64,000 nt of DNA, taken from the NCBI RefSeq assembly GCF_022376445.1, contig NW_025955077.1:62001-126000 (forward strand). The letters run 5' to 3'. The notes below the pieces were generated by a model. The model did not search any database and was not told the DNA's origin. It worked only from the letters and a program-made list of their open reading frames with translations. A program made the position numbers and the translations under genes. Source of the DNA: Fomitopsis serialis. Taxonomy: Eukaryota > Basidiomycota > Agaricomycetes > Polyporales > Fomitopsidaceae. How positions within the stretch are numbered: the first letter of the stretch is position 1; each line of letters opens with the position of its first letter. Shown piece by piece: positions 25,572-36,734 of this stretch.

Positions 25572-25798
25572 ATGACTGACCCAGACCATCACGATAGCTA
25601 CTCGCAGGCGGAAAGGGTGGGTATCGCAGACTCAGACCTGGCAGACTTGGAGGCACTGCGGGACGGTGAGTAGCCTCATCGCCAACGCATGCACACTATA
25701 CCATAGCGGTAGAGCTCGGTTTCATTCGAAAAAAAGGAGTGCGATGGAATGATCCAACGACTCCGACAACATGGGGGTGGCGGCGAGCTCTATTGTGA
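25572..25798 (+). CDS. Small two-exon orphan protein
   Basis: ATG 25572 opens MTDPDHHDSYSQAERVG; exon 1 (25572-25665) ends at GTGAGT, a short intron (25666-25706, 41 bp) ends CATAG, and exon 2 (25707-25798) continues in phase to TGA, giving 61 residues. The downstream part (GFIRKKGVRWNDPTTPTTWG) reads like protein, but I recognise no family. Support is the TATA box, good splice sites and phase continuity. The intron is near the lower length limit, which lowers confidence. Confidence 0.35.
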
Positions 25799-26531
25799 CC
25801 TATGCACAGCGAGTCTTCACTTTCGCAATGAGCCGCTCGTCGCAAAGGTGCAGCCTATCGAGAACTCCGTGCAACAGCTGAACGATGCAATGATAGTCAG
25901 TGGCTCGTCGATGACCCTTTCTGTATAGCCCGTCACGTCCTCAAGCTGAACACCGTCGTGCAGATCAGCGATTCGATGGTCACCCAATAGACCAGATATC
26001 AGACGGTCCGAACACCGTCCAAGGCAGACGCAGACCAAGGCTCTGGGGCATGTCCGTGGTACGGAACAGATGCCGTTGCAATGACCCAATTCAAAGTCCG
26101 GATCAGTCGTGCATTGCACGATCCCCGTCACGATCGACACGAGGCTGAGAACAGGAAGTGCCTGGTCTGTATCTCGTGTGCTCTCTGACGGTTGCCGCGT
26201 TGACGGGAAGCAGGGCATTGACCAACGCAGAAGTCTGCGTCGAGCAGCCCGGAATTCAGACATGTGTTTGCACGACATATGTCCCCGTTACACCCAGGAC
26301 ATGAAAACTGCCCGTGGGGATAGCAAGTCTTGCTATTAAAGCAGAAAGTACATACCTGCAAGTGGCGCACGTCACATTTCGCGTGCCTGTATCTTCTACG
26401 CTGCAGTACCGAGACTGCACGCGGACCTTCGACGCGCGCGGGCCTCTTGTTATAATCATCAGCAGCTCACCGGCCAGCGAATGACAGAATACCGGCTTCA
26501 GTCGAGGTCAGGGTGAATATGCTGGGGCCTC

Positions 26532-27075
26532 GTTTGGCATCGTCCCGACTATTTCATTTTGGGCAAGTGACGAGTAACCAACCGAGACCGTCGCGGGAGG
26601 CGAGCGGTGAAATTGAGCCCCACAGATGGTATCGGCCATAATGGCAAGCCCCCTGGCATGACACATCATCGGGTCCGAGGCAATTGTAATTGGCCGCGAG
26701 ACGGGAGCACTCGCTCAGGGATTCGGCGAGCGGTCCAGGAGCCATATCAACTCATACACCCAAAACGGTATCCGAGGCGGGCACTCGCGCCAATGCCATA
26801 GCAGACTGGGCGACGGGAGACGGTGGAATGCCCGTCGGCTGCGCTCGAGATCGCATGACGACGAAGTACTCAGAGTCCCCGATCGAGGTGTAGAATGTAT
26901 GACACCATGTGTGCGATGCAACCAAGTGTACACCACACGCACCATTCCGGGACGCGCAAACGCCACGGACGAAAGACTGATCTCCCCTGACGACCCTCGC
27001 CATCGCCAGGAGAGCGTCAAAGTTCGCATTACGACCGCACGGCCAGTGCTGTGAGTTCCCCTTTAGACCTTTCAG
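26532..27075. repeat. Diverged direct repeat, unit 1
   Basis: About 540 bp similar to 27452-28000 in the same orientation. Shared blocks include CGAGTAACCAACCGAG, GGTCCAGGAGCCATA and CACGCACCATTCCGGGAC (the last written as in this unit). Minus-strand open frames in both units share MAPGP-A-SLS-C and LGPD--CQGAC, but neither is a convincing full gene. Confidence 0.7.
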
Positions 27076-27451
27076 AGACCCGGGCCTGGGCACAGCGTCG
27101 GGTTCGGGACGTGCTTCTCGGGAGCCTGACGATGCAGTAGTACGCTGCTCGCCAAAGTCTCCCTCGGTGCATCGGGTATCCCGTCGCGCCATCGAGCGGA
27201 TGTCACACTTTTCCATCGTAGATCCCTTACACTGCGCACGGACCGAACAGAAGGCAGACCAGGCACCGTGCCCGCCGAAGCTGAGGAACGTGTTACGTGT
27301 CTGCTTTCCGCGAGTCACGGAACAGCGGACCCGAGCAGTCACAGTCGACGTCCGTTTATATGTTGTACAGCCCTGCTCTTCGACGTGAAGAAGTTCGCAG
27401 GAAAGTGCATGCATCGGCCGTAACAGTTGACGGCAAGCAGATGTGGGCGGT

Positions 27452-28000
27452 CCGTGGCTTCGTCTCGACTCTTTCATTTGGGGCAAGTAGCGAGTAACCA
27501 ACCGAGGCTCACGAGACGCGAGCAGCGGATGCATCTGAGATGGAGCCCCGCAGATACGGTATCGGTGCATCACGGCAAGCTCCCTGGCATAACGCACTGT
27601 CGGGTCCGAGGTAATTGTAATGGCCTGCGAGACAGTAGCACTTGCTCAGCGAATCCGCCACCGGTCCAGGAGCCATACTATTGACCCGTACATCCGACCC
27701 AGTATCTGGGGCGGATACTCGTGTCGAAGTCATAGCAGACTCGGCAGCGGGAGGCGGTGGGATGCTCGTCTGCCACGCAGCGCGCTCGAGATTGCACGAC
27801 GACGAAGTACCCAGGGGCCCCGATCGACATGTATAATGCATGATGTATGCCATGCAACCGAGTTTTCAATACAGACGCACCATTCCGGGACACGCAAATG
27901 CCACGGACGGAAGACAAATGCCTCGCCCTTGCCAGGAGAACATCGGAGCTACCATTACAACCACACGTCCGGTACCGTGAGATCTCCCTTTGACCTGTCA
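27452..28000. repeat. Diverged direct repeat, unit 2
   Basis: Second copy of the repeat at 26532-27075, starting about 920 bp later, with scattered substitutions and indels. The ~375 bp between the units show no recognisable feature. Confidence 0.7.
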
Positions 28001-29961
28001 GGGTCGTATGCACGGGGTGTGTCGAGAGGAAGCGTGGTTCTGCGCCGTCGTAGGTGTGACAGGTGCATAGACTCACCGAATTTATGACCACGGTCAGTGC
28101 CCCCTCCTCCCCGATCAATGGACTGCTCGGTCGCAGCTAGTTTGACAGGATCTGTTGAATTCAGAGACAACGAGAGCGTGTGACGTAGAACACAGGGAGT
28201 GCCTGTGAAGACCCGACTGCGCGCATACAGCCTGGCTGCCACAGAGTGCGTACAGCGGTAAGCGTTTCAGCATATCGCGCGGTGCAGTGCATGTTTCGCG
28301 ATGGAGACCAAGCGAGCAGGAGTTCGACGGCCCATTGAGAGTCGTGGTTGATGGAACATCGCCGGCGAGAGAGTCAGTGCTGTCCGTCGAGAAGGCAGTA
28401 GGAGTTGTGGCCGACTTGTCTAGCCAGAGTAACGAACCAGAGTCTTTTGAAGTGCATACAAATCTTCAGGCTGGAGGCATGGGTTTGAAGGTAGAGCCAG
28501 CGCGCGAGTAGATGGTTGAGCAGGACAGAGTGGCATTGTGGCTGAAGACCATTCGCGTGACGCGCTAACTTCGACACAGGCTTCTTCTCTGAGTCTCACT
28601 ATGTAGTATGCCAGTGACTGTCCGCGAAGCTGCCCAGAGCACGTGCAATCCTCTCTCATGCTCTCTGGCACTCTCCGCCCACCATCCACGGCCTTCTCAC
28701 GTCTTCATTCGATGAATGAGACATCCTTCTCAATGCGAAACAATTTGTACTTGACTGCTAACATCTGTGTATGTAGGTCGACCCCGACGCGCCGTACCGC
28801 GAACGACACCCGTCAGGCGCAAGGGAAACACGCGTGAGTCTTCCTCAATCTCATTCACTGACAATCTAGGACGCGACAAGTGAAGCGTAAGGCAAACGGT
28901 AGTGTGTGCGAACCTACGTGCCACGACCGTGTGTAATACCTCTCCTCGACCAACGAGAAACCTGCGGCGCAACACACATCTTCAGCAAGATCGAGGACGA
29001 CATCCAGGAAAGCGGGCTTACCTGCTCCCGGTACCATGCATTTCAATGATGATGTCCGCTCGACATCGTGTACCACGGATAGTCGACCCTTGGCAGGTCC
29101 ACTGGATGCAGCCAACATGTGGTTAGTACTCTGACGACTCGCTGCGGGGAGAAAATCAACTGACCAATGCCCCTTTCTTCCCGCACCGCTCATCTCTATA
29201 TGCCCGGGGTGCTCTTCGGCTAAGTAGCAACAGCTAAGTTGCCGCCGCCTTTCCGGGCGATGTCCGCGGAAGCGAATGTGGCGCCTCAATGCTATGGCCG
29301 GCATGAGTGACACACTCATCGGTTGCCGCAGACGGGGATGAATGGATGCATTGAGTGAACTCCGTACTATCAGTGGTCCGGGCGTGTGGTATTCACATTG
29401 ATTGGACACAGGTCGTGAACGTTTCTCAGTCATGACAGGGTCCTAGGCAATGGAAGAGGAGCCGTGTGCGATTATCTTGGACCCCGCTGTCATTCCTCGG
29501 CGCAGGGATCAACAGTGGTGCGCACACCTTATCAGGACGGTGCGAAGACATGCCAGTCTCTCACGCAGGTGCAATGGACAAATCGTCGTCACAGCGTGTC
29601 ACAAGCGGTGGGTTGATCAGGACCAGCTATGCTGAACTCATCTTAGTCACAATAGCAGAACATTGTCAGAATACTGGTGAATTGTGAGCCAAGTTAACTG
29701 GAGGTTGAAACATTGACCATGAGCACACTGTGTCTGTGAGGAACATCATGACAGAGTTCATTCCGAGTGGCGAGCAATGATGGGAAACACGATTGACTGA
29801 CAGGAGACAAGCGCCACCAACCGGATCCAAAGGAATGCCTGGCAGTGGCATGCATTTGTGGCACTGTATTGAGGCGAGCATCACGGTGAGTGAAATCGGA
29901 ATGACCCTGACATTATTCCGGCATGCTTCTGGCATTTATGGAGCCGAGCACTGACTTCCGG
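28001..29961. other. Stretch without an assigned gene
   Basis: Around 28660-28860 there are intron-like borders (TATGTAG, then GTGAGT with CTGACAATCTAG) and weak similarity to 22675 and 36900, suggesting a decayed relative of the orphan gene at 36735. The piece at 29241-29345 belongs to the GTCCGCGGAAGCGA family. Nothing else was recognised. Confidence 0.35.
29241..29345 (+). repeat. Member 2 of the GTCCGCGGAAGCGA repeat family
   Basis: Contains CCTTTCCGGGCGATGTCCGC followed by GGAAGCGAATGTGGCG, then GGTTGCCGCAGACGG. The flanks match member 3 (37593-37735) most closely. Confidence 0.55.
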
Positions 29962-29969
29962 TTATAAAG
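29962..29969 (+). promoter_or_regulatory. TATA box candidate
   Basis: TTATAAAG is followed ~30 bp later by a pyrimidine-rich stretch (CACTCCCTGCCTCCTC), a plausible start region for the small gene model at 30096. Confidence 0.4.
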
Positions 29970-30095
29970 GCCAGTAGGAGGGCGGACGTACCACTCCCTG
30001 CCTCCTCTATGCTGCTCCCCTCATGTATTGATCACCCAGTACAGTGCATGCAACAACCGTCTTCGCTCGGTGTTCCGAACTAGCACTCACGACCG

Positions 30096-30296
30096 ATGCC
30101 CTCAGCCTATCATCCCGACCATGATCTCCTCAGCAGCGACCTCAGCCCCGCGAACCTCAATCATACATATGGTCAGTATATATCTTCATTGTTACGATGT
30201 CTATACTTGTACTCACTGTTTTTAGTATTCCGGACAGTTGCCGAACAAAAGCTTGCATCGGAAGGGATCATAGTGCGCGCGCACGCAATGCGCTGA
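30096..30296 (+). CDS. Small two-exon orphan protein
   Basis: Exon 1 (30096-30171) encodes MPSAYHPDHDLLSSDLSPAN and a few more residues. A 54 bp intron (30172-30225, GTCAGT...TTTTAG) leads to exon 2 (VFRTVAEQKLASEGIIVRAH), ending at TGA 30294-30296, 48 residues in total. Support is the upstream TATA box and intron quality. No family recognised. A GTGAGT donor just after the stop hints that another splice form or frame may be the real one. Confidence 0.3.
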   Translation: MPSAYHPDHDLLSSDLSPANLNHTYGQYISSLLRCLYLYSLFLVFRTVAEQKLASEGIIVRAHAMR

Positions 30297-31180
30297 CTGT
30301 GAGTACCTTCCTGATATAGCAGTAGCCATTAGATCAGGCGCTCACAGTCTCGTAGACACACCGTCACGGTGCCTCACGCATTCCAAGTAAGCTTGAAGCT
30401 GGAAGATCTCTCCTGTATACAGCTGGTAGGTATGTTGAGGATATCATTGTATTCTTTGAAGATTCATCTGAATATTGTACAGCCTTAACGGCGGGGCATG
30501 CAGATATCTTTGGCCGACTGCATTACTTCGCTCGACTGGCACATCTGCGCGAACATGCGAATTGGCGGCGGACTCGGGCAGGACGTGCTGGTACTTAGAT
30601 ACTGACGAGTTCGCCTACGAGCGCATGACATCAGAGTGACGGGATGGCGTCACTAGGACAGGTACGTCAGCCGCAGTGTCACTGGGTGTACGAAGTGTCT
30701 GATTACTGATCGCTTATGGTTAGATGGACACTCGCCGTGTCACCAAGCTCGTCCGTGTCGAGCTGCACCGTATGTAAGCATGTGCCGCAACGGCTTGTGT
30801 TTGACTGTACTGATCATCCCGCATTCAGCTACATTCATCAATCATCGTAATATATGTTGTATCATGAACCTTATACATGCGCTGCCAGCCAAGGGGGCCG
30901 CTCATTTTAAATGCACCATGTGGTGAGTACGTCGGTCTGTGCCGCAGGGTACTCTGAGTGTCTTGCGGGGCGGGCGATCAGCGACACCCGCTATGCCGTG
31001 GTAAGCTACCAGTATCCGAGCTACAGGGTAGTAGGGCAGAACGACCATGCGCTTATGCTGCATGCGTCTTAGTTTGGACGCAGACATTTGGATGACAGGA
31101 CGAAGGACAACAAGCCCTTCGTACCTTTCATTCCGAGCGAAGGTCGGTTGATGCCACCCGGTCACTGCTATTGCGAGTCT
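30297..31180. other. No recognisable gene
   Basis: Several GT-AG borders can be drawn, but no chain of open exons gave a convincing product. Confidence 0.3.
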
Positions 31181-32110
31181 GGGTTGGCAATATATGTATA
31201 GAACACCGTCCGGTGAGCAAGACATCACGGCCGTGCAGGAAGGTTCGTGGTGAACCTCGATCAATCCACGTCTATGAACTGACCTGCCTCTGTGTACCAT
31301 GTAGTTTCCCACCGACGTTAACGAAGTGTGCGCCCATCACGCGCCGGTACGTATTTTGTGCTGCTGCCAGGTCTCGTCTGAGTCGGCCATGGATGGTAAT
31401 GTATATATGGATCGTCTTCCCGCGACCGGGCTTTCCGTGAGGGTGTGTAAGGTAGTCAAATATGTTGCGGAACTGGCTGACATTCAATGGGCAGAGGTCT
31501 TTCGATTGCCTTCCGATGACGGTTCGCAATGGGCTGACAAGAGGCAGCGCGTCACCTCCAACGGCAATGCATATATGCATCGACATTCGACGACCAACGT
31601 CTCGCCGGGCGATGTATGGAGTGCGTCGTCGATCAAGCAACGACGGCTCGGGACATGTTCGGCGACTCATGTGTAGTACGGAGCTTCCGCGAGGACATGA
31701 AGGCAACAAGTCCTTCGTACCTTTCTGCGCTCAGACGTCACGGCTCTGGACTAGTAAGTGTGTTCATGTGAATGCATTGTATTGTATCGCTGACGAGATA
31801 TGCTCAGCGCAGGCGAGCCTATCCTAGGTCTTAACAAGGCGGACGTGCTTTTGAAGGTACGTGATATATGTCTACTACTCATGTACCACTCTCAGTCAGC
31901 GCGAGGAACACCGTTCAGTACGTGCACGTAAGGCTATAGTGCCCGCTCTTTGCGCTGGCCCGGAACAGCAATGTATGTATGTATCGACGTCCGGCGACCG
32001 ACGTGTCGCGCCAGGTGTGTCTTCTGTCAGTGATCTAGCGGTACACACACTTACGTTGTACATGGAACAGAAATGTATATATGTATCGACGTCCGGCGAG
32101 CAACACCCCG
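31181..32110 (+). repeat. Cluster of five short dispersed repeats
   Basis: Five copies of a ~35 bp unit close to AATGTATATATGTATCGACG followed by TCCGGCGA-C-ACG begin near 31185, 31391, 31563, 31970 and 32070. The last two are nearly identical and about 100 bp apart. A related piece (TTGTATGTATGTACACG) is at 32860. All three plus-strand frames stay open over several copies, so coding capacity cannot be judged. Confidence 0.6.
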
Positions 32111-32397
32111 GGCTGCATCTGAGGTACATCAGCTATGCACTGATACTCCTGGAGACTGACTGAACATCGCATTCAAGAGGCCCGCTGTCCTCTGCCTCGT
32201 GTGCATTGCTAGTTGAGGTGGGCAGCGCGCACGCAATGCATCCCGGCCTTTGCGACCGCTGTCGCGCTTCACGGCTCAATGATCGCGTGCCGCGCGGTGT
32301 CGATGTCTCGAAGTCCGGCGAGGGATGTCTTAAAATCGCACACGAGGTATTGTTATTGACTTTGCCCGATGCTCCCGGATGGCTAATGTGATGCCCC

Positions 32398-32900
32398 TTG
32401 TACTCTACTCAGGAGCCCGCAAACGCAGCCAGTCCACTGGTCACGCTCGTCGGCGGCCCGTCTCGTCACGAACGACGCGTCATTCTCCGGCCTTTCTACA
32501 CCATCAGGAGCCCCGCACACAAAGCGACATGTGGACTATTTCAGCACGGCGAGTGGTCTTCTGCCGCACAACAGCGTCGACTCCCGCCCTCGTTCACGAC
32601 AAGACACCCACGTCCGCGGTGAGTTGCGTCGTCCGCGCGTTCGCATTGCATGTTCGCTGATGCAACATCGAGCAAACATCACTGAGGGAGTGTCACAGGT
32701 CTGTGGTCGACTCGCTGGGCTTCCAACCATGCCTCGCCATCGCGTGAGTCGTCCCCGCGGTGCGTCCGTCTTCTGCGTTCGCTGACAATCTGCTCAGGCG
32801 AGGTCGTGCATGTTCGACATCACCATGTACTCGGGCAAAGTGGTTGTATTGACTCGTTGTATGTATGTACACGTGGGGACTGGCGAACGAGGAGGGACAC
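32398..32900 (+). other. Possible exons of an orphan gene
   Basis: A long open segment (32398-32620) is bounded by CTCAG and by GTGAGT. It is followed by two further intron-like intervals ending GTCACAG (32699) and TGACAATCTGCTCAG (32797). Joining in phase gives a Pro/Arg-rich product starting near ASPLVTLVGGPSRHERR. No family recognised and no start codon could be fixed. Confidence 0.2.
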
Positions 32901-33249
32901 GCACCTGTGGATGCCATCGAGTCGTAGGGGGCGGGGCTGGACTTCGCTTTTTTTTTGTTTTGTTTTCATCAGCATGTACATACCTGGACCCGTTTGCGCG
33001 TGGCAAGAAAAGTTTTGACACCCCATAACGCGCGAGCTCCCTGCGGGGAGGCGGAACTATGGCCGAAAAAAGGACGTTTTTTGGACTTGGGGCGCCAGTT
33101 GTGTTTTTGCCCTCAGCCAATCCCTGCGCCCGCACGTAACCTCCCCACGCCCGCCGTGCGACGATCCCCGCCCCGCCCCCACGCCGCACTCCCACGCGCT
33201 CTTCCCACGAAACGGCCTCCCAGTCCGGACATCTTCCAGCCTCTTGCAG

Positions 33250-33580
33250 ACCGGCGACACCAGCCGGTAACGATCCCCGACGACGAATGGCCGGTGTTCC
33301 ACGCGCTCTTCGTGCAGGCCTCGCAGGAGCTCTCGCGCGTGCACATCGCAACGGTCGTGTGCATGCTGCGCGAGGAGGACGCGCAGAGTCTCGTTCGCGA
33401 TGCACGTAGCTCCTCGCTCCCCTCGAAGCCAATGGAAGTGCTCACCGTTCTGTCGATATCGTGCAGGTAGCGTTGGCGCTCGAGCAGAGGCAGTACGTCG
33501 ACGCCGGTACGAGGCAGGGCCTCTTCAGTGTGCAGCGGCTCACCTGGCTGCGCGACACGTGGAGAGCGTGGAGGGCGTAA
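33250..33580 (+). pseudogene. ARID-protein gene 3' fragment
   Basis: This is the last exon of the ARID gene only (DDEWPVFHALFVQASQEL, HIATVVCMLREED), preceded by the last 9-10 bp of its intron. The ARID domain and the promoter are absent, so it is a passenger of the duplication. It differs from the parent by very few bases, including one Phe-to-Leu change (TCCTCGTTC to TCCTCGCTC). Confidence 0.85.
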
Positions 33581-33707
33581 TGAAGGCAGCGGGTTCGATG
33601 GAGGTCACAGCGCGGACGTTTCTTCTTTGATCCACATTAGTCGTATCTCGTAATACATTCTGCGTTCACCCTTTGTTGCCCTCAGGGACGTATTGATGCG
33701 CAGTCCA

Positions 33708-34892
33708 TCACTCCGCGTCAACTGGGTTCCAGCTCGTCGCGCCCGCTGCGCCCTTGTCGAGGGCGTCGACTTTCGCCATGTCCTCACCCGAGATGTCGAA
33801 GTCATACACGGCTGCGTTGGAGACCACGCGGTCGGGGCGGGACGACTTCGGGAGCGGGTTGTACCTACAACAACGCCAATGTCAGCAAGCAAACACAGAC
33901 GTGGAGATATGAAGATGCGAAACGCACCCATGTTGCAGCGACCACCTGACGAGAACCTGTGCTCCGTCCTTGTTGTACTTCCTCGCGACCTCCTGTAAGA
34001 CGGGGTCGTCAAACCTCCCGCGCACGAGCGGGCAGTACGCCTGGACGAAGATCCCGTTCTTGCGGCAGTACTCGACGATCGGCCCTTGTTGGCAGAACGG
34101 CTGCACCTCGATCTGGTTCACCGCGGGTGTCTCGAGCCCGGCGTCGCGAATCTCCTTGAGGTGCTTGATTCCACTGACCCCGGGTGATGGTGGTAAGTGT
34201 TAGGTTGTGCAGAGGCAAAGGGGTGGACGCACTAGTTAGATACACCAGCAGTGCGGACCTTGCCGGCTTTTTGGGCGTCGAGGAGGGCTCTCCAGGTCTC
34301 GAGGCGCCGTTCCTTGCCGGAGAGGGGGCTGTGAATCAGGTAGAGGTCGATGTAGTCTGACGATCTGAGGCGTGAGTGAGAAGACTGGTTATTGACTGAT
34401 TGACTGACCGAAGCCGAAGCTCTGCAGAGACTCGTCGACAGCCTTCAGCGTGCTTTCGTACCCGTGGTCAGGATCGTATATCTTGGTGGCTGCCCAGTTC
34501 GAACGCCGTTAGGATGTGATCTCAGCGTCCTGTGAACACTTGTAACGCACTCACGAAGACCTCTGCGCGGGGTACACCGCTCTCGCGCACTGCCTGCCCG
34601 ACTTGGGCTTCGTTGCGATACATACGCGCCGAGTCGATATGCCTGAGGATCAGATATGTTGGCTGGATCAACGCTGTTGGCATTGGGTCACACGCACCTA
34701 TAGCCATGCTTCAGCGCAGCGAGGCACGCTGGAACGCAGTCGTCGTTCTGGTACACTCCCAGACCCAACAGGGGCATGGTGTGACCTGTCCGTCCGTCCT
34801 CTGGTTCGATCCAAGCACGCCAGCAGCCATGTATAGGGCCACGTACCGGAGGGGAGCGTCACAGCCGTATCCAGATTCAGTGTGCCCGACAT
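33708..34892 (-). CDS. Aldo-keto reductase, copy 3 (AKR3)
   Basis: Complete duplicate of AKR2 with the same exon structure, start (MSGTLNLDTAVTLPSG at 34892) and end (NPVDAE, stop 33710-33708). All tetrad residues are kept: Asp/Tyr in HIDSARMYRNE, Lys in ATKIYDPDHG and His in LIHSP. The only difference I found lies in an intron near 34687 (GGGTCACACG in place of GGGACACACG), so both genes encode the same protein. Such identity means either a very young duplication or recent gene conversion. Confidence 0.88.
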
Positions 34893-35002
34893 CTTGGTTG
34901 GGACGTTGAAGCCGAGGGCTCACGGCAACTTGTTCACTCGAGCGATACGGCCAGTGGGGGGTAACCATTTCTCACTGTCAGGCTGATAAGTAGCAAGTTA
35001 AG

Positions 35003-35606
35003 TTAGCGCAGGTTGGACTGCATGTTGCCAATATCGTTACCGTGTGTTCGGGCGTCTGCCCCGGGCCGAGTGGGGCATGGCGGAGCCGTGTCCGCGTTTT
35101 GAACGTGAACCGTGGCCTTACGCGCGTGCAACAAGAAAACCGGACATTTGCAGTGTGCACTACTTACTGTACCAAATTGCATCACCGGTTCAGTGTCTAC
35201 ACCGTTACATATATACCGTTGTGCGTCCTGGAATGTGCGAGTCCGAGTCGGGGTGAACTACGCTTGGCGAAGGCATATCCAAATGTAGGTTAATCGCACG
35301 ATGTACTCCGAATCTGACCGGGACCTTTGGCTTATTCTTCTTCGGCGGCGGCTTAGGCTTCGTAGAAGCTTTTTTGGCGCTGCGCGTCCGACAGAGAAGG
35401 TCGCCGAAGCAGCCGCGTTCCACCAGTCCGTCTTGGAGCTCACGCTCAACCATGGAGGCATCCTCAGTCGCGCGACTGTTATCATTGTATGCTCAGTCGT
35501 GGGATAAGAATGTGCAACGAGCCGCTCACATGGTGATCGGGTGAGCGAGCGCGGGAGCTGCGGCCACTGCCAAAAGGACGGCGGAGGCGAGCGTACAGTA
35601 ACGCAT
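35003..35606 (-). CDS. Small secreted protein B
   Basis: Duplicate of small secreted protein A with the same signal peptide and exon 1/intron 1 (start ATG 35606). Exon 2 has two extra residues (KVPVRFG in place of KVRFG) from a 6 bp insertion. In the final exon copy B lacks one T of the TTAA that forms the stop in A, so its frame runs on for about 37 residues (stop 35005-35003). The two copies thus differ in their C-termini. Whether A was shortened or B extended cannot be decided here. Confidence 0.55.
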
Positions 35607-35813
35607 GATGTCTTGTATGCACTGGGGTCGTTACGAAGGATTTTGGTGGAAGGGAATCAGGGACGTGAGTCGTCAAAAAGAGCGAGGCTAGAGAGGTGCA
35701 AGGTAAGTCTAACATTCAAACTACCATCGTTGCTGGACACTCACTTGCCGGCAACCTGCTCGGTGAGCTCGGAAGGAGAAGAGGAGCTGAGGGATACGGC
35801 AGGCATATCTCGC

Positions 35814-35821
35814 CTTTTATA
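35814..35821 (-). promoter_or_regulatory. TATA box upstream of small secreted protein B
   Basis: Minus-strand TATAAAAG, conserved with copy A at 21311-21318. Confidence 0.45.
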
Positions 35822-36734
35822 CGCTTGTATGCACGGACCTGGGATACCGCGGCGGCGATTCTAAGATCTTGCGTCCATCAGCCCGGGACATTGTGCGCTT
35901 GATAGGTCATCTAATTGGATGATGGCGGTTTGCAGTACGGAGGCTTCTTGCGACGCAGCCAGCCTGGCACATTTGTGCACCAGTCATCCGTGGTCGACTG
36001 CTGCTGCAGAGGGACGCAGCCTGTCAGCGTTCAGCGGGACTGACGACCGCTCCCAGTCGTGTCATCCGAGTCGATCGGCGCGCCGTGTCTGGGCGTCTAT
36101 CTGACGACTCTCGTCGCTGCTGCACGATGCGTTCTGACTCACGTGGCGAGCCTTATGGCACGCAGCCGTGAGGACTCAATGGAATCCCCTCCTCCTCCTC
36201 CTCTCGCTGGCTGCTCTCTCTGTCTCCATCCCGCTGCCGTCGTTCTCCCCCGCCCTTCCCTTCCCTGCGCTCCGGCCCCGTGTCCCGCTGCCCTGCGCTC
36301 ATGCGCGCAGCCGAGACGTGTCCGTCGACACCCCCAACGCCGTCTTTCTCGGGTCCACACAGGTCCACGGTTTATCTTTTCTTTCTTCAATCGCGCGCAT
36401 TCATCGAGGAAACCCGTCTCCCCAACTCTCATCGCCGACTTGCTTCCGCCCTCCCCCGCGCCGAACCCGCCTGCGCATCACCACGCGATGCTCAAGCATC
36501 GTACCACCCTTCTCTCGCTCGTTGAGACCGACTTTGTGCACCGGACCGCTCCCTACACGCCGTTCTCTGCGGCGATGTGCAACAAGCGCCCGCCGTCCTC
36601 TCCTGCACACTCCTTCGCCGCCTCTCGTCCTCGCGATGACCAGAAGCACAGTGCTTGCGTCTGCTAGCGTGTCTCGCCCGCGCAGCTCCTCAAACACTGC
36701 TCTATCGTGCAGGTGACACGGATGACTCCCGTCC

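Larger units (their letters stand above)
33240..36465. repeat. Segmental duplication, copy B
   Basis: Direct copy of 18731-21960. It holds an ARID-gene 3' fragment, AKR3 and small secreted protein B. The left edge is abrupt: upstream 32.9-33.2 kb is unrelated to the ARID gene. Differences from copy A are mostly small indels; for example GGTTCGATGAGGACGGGAGG in A is shortened to GGTTCGATGGAGG in B. Confidence 0.92.

Noticed and set aside
25817..26278. Minus-strand 153-codon open frame
   Set aside because: Some Cys-rich segments, but no start context, splice evidence or family match; too weak to call a gene.
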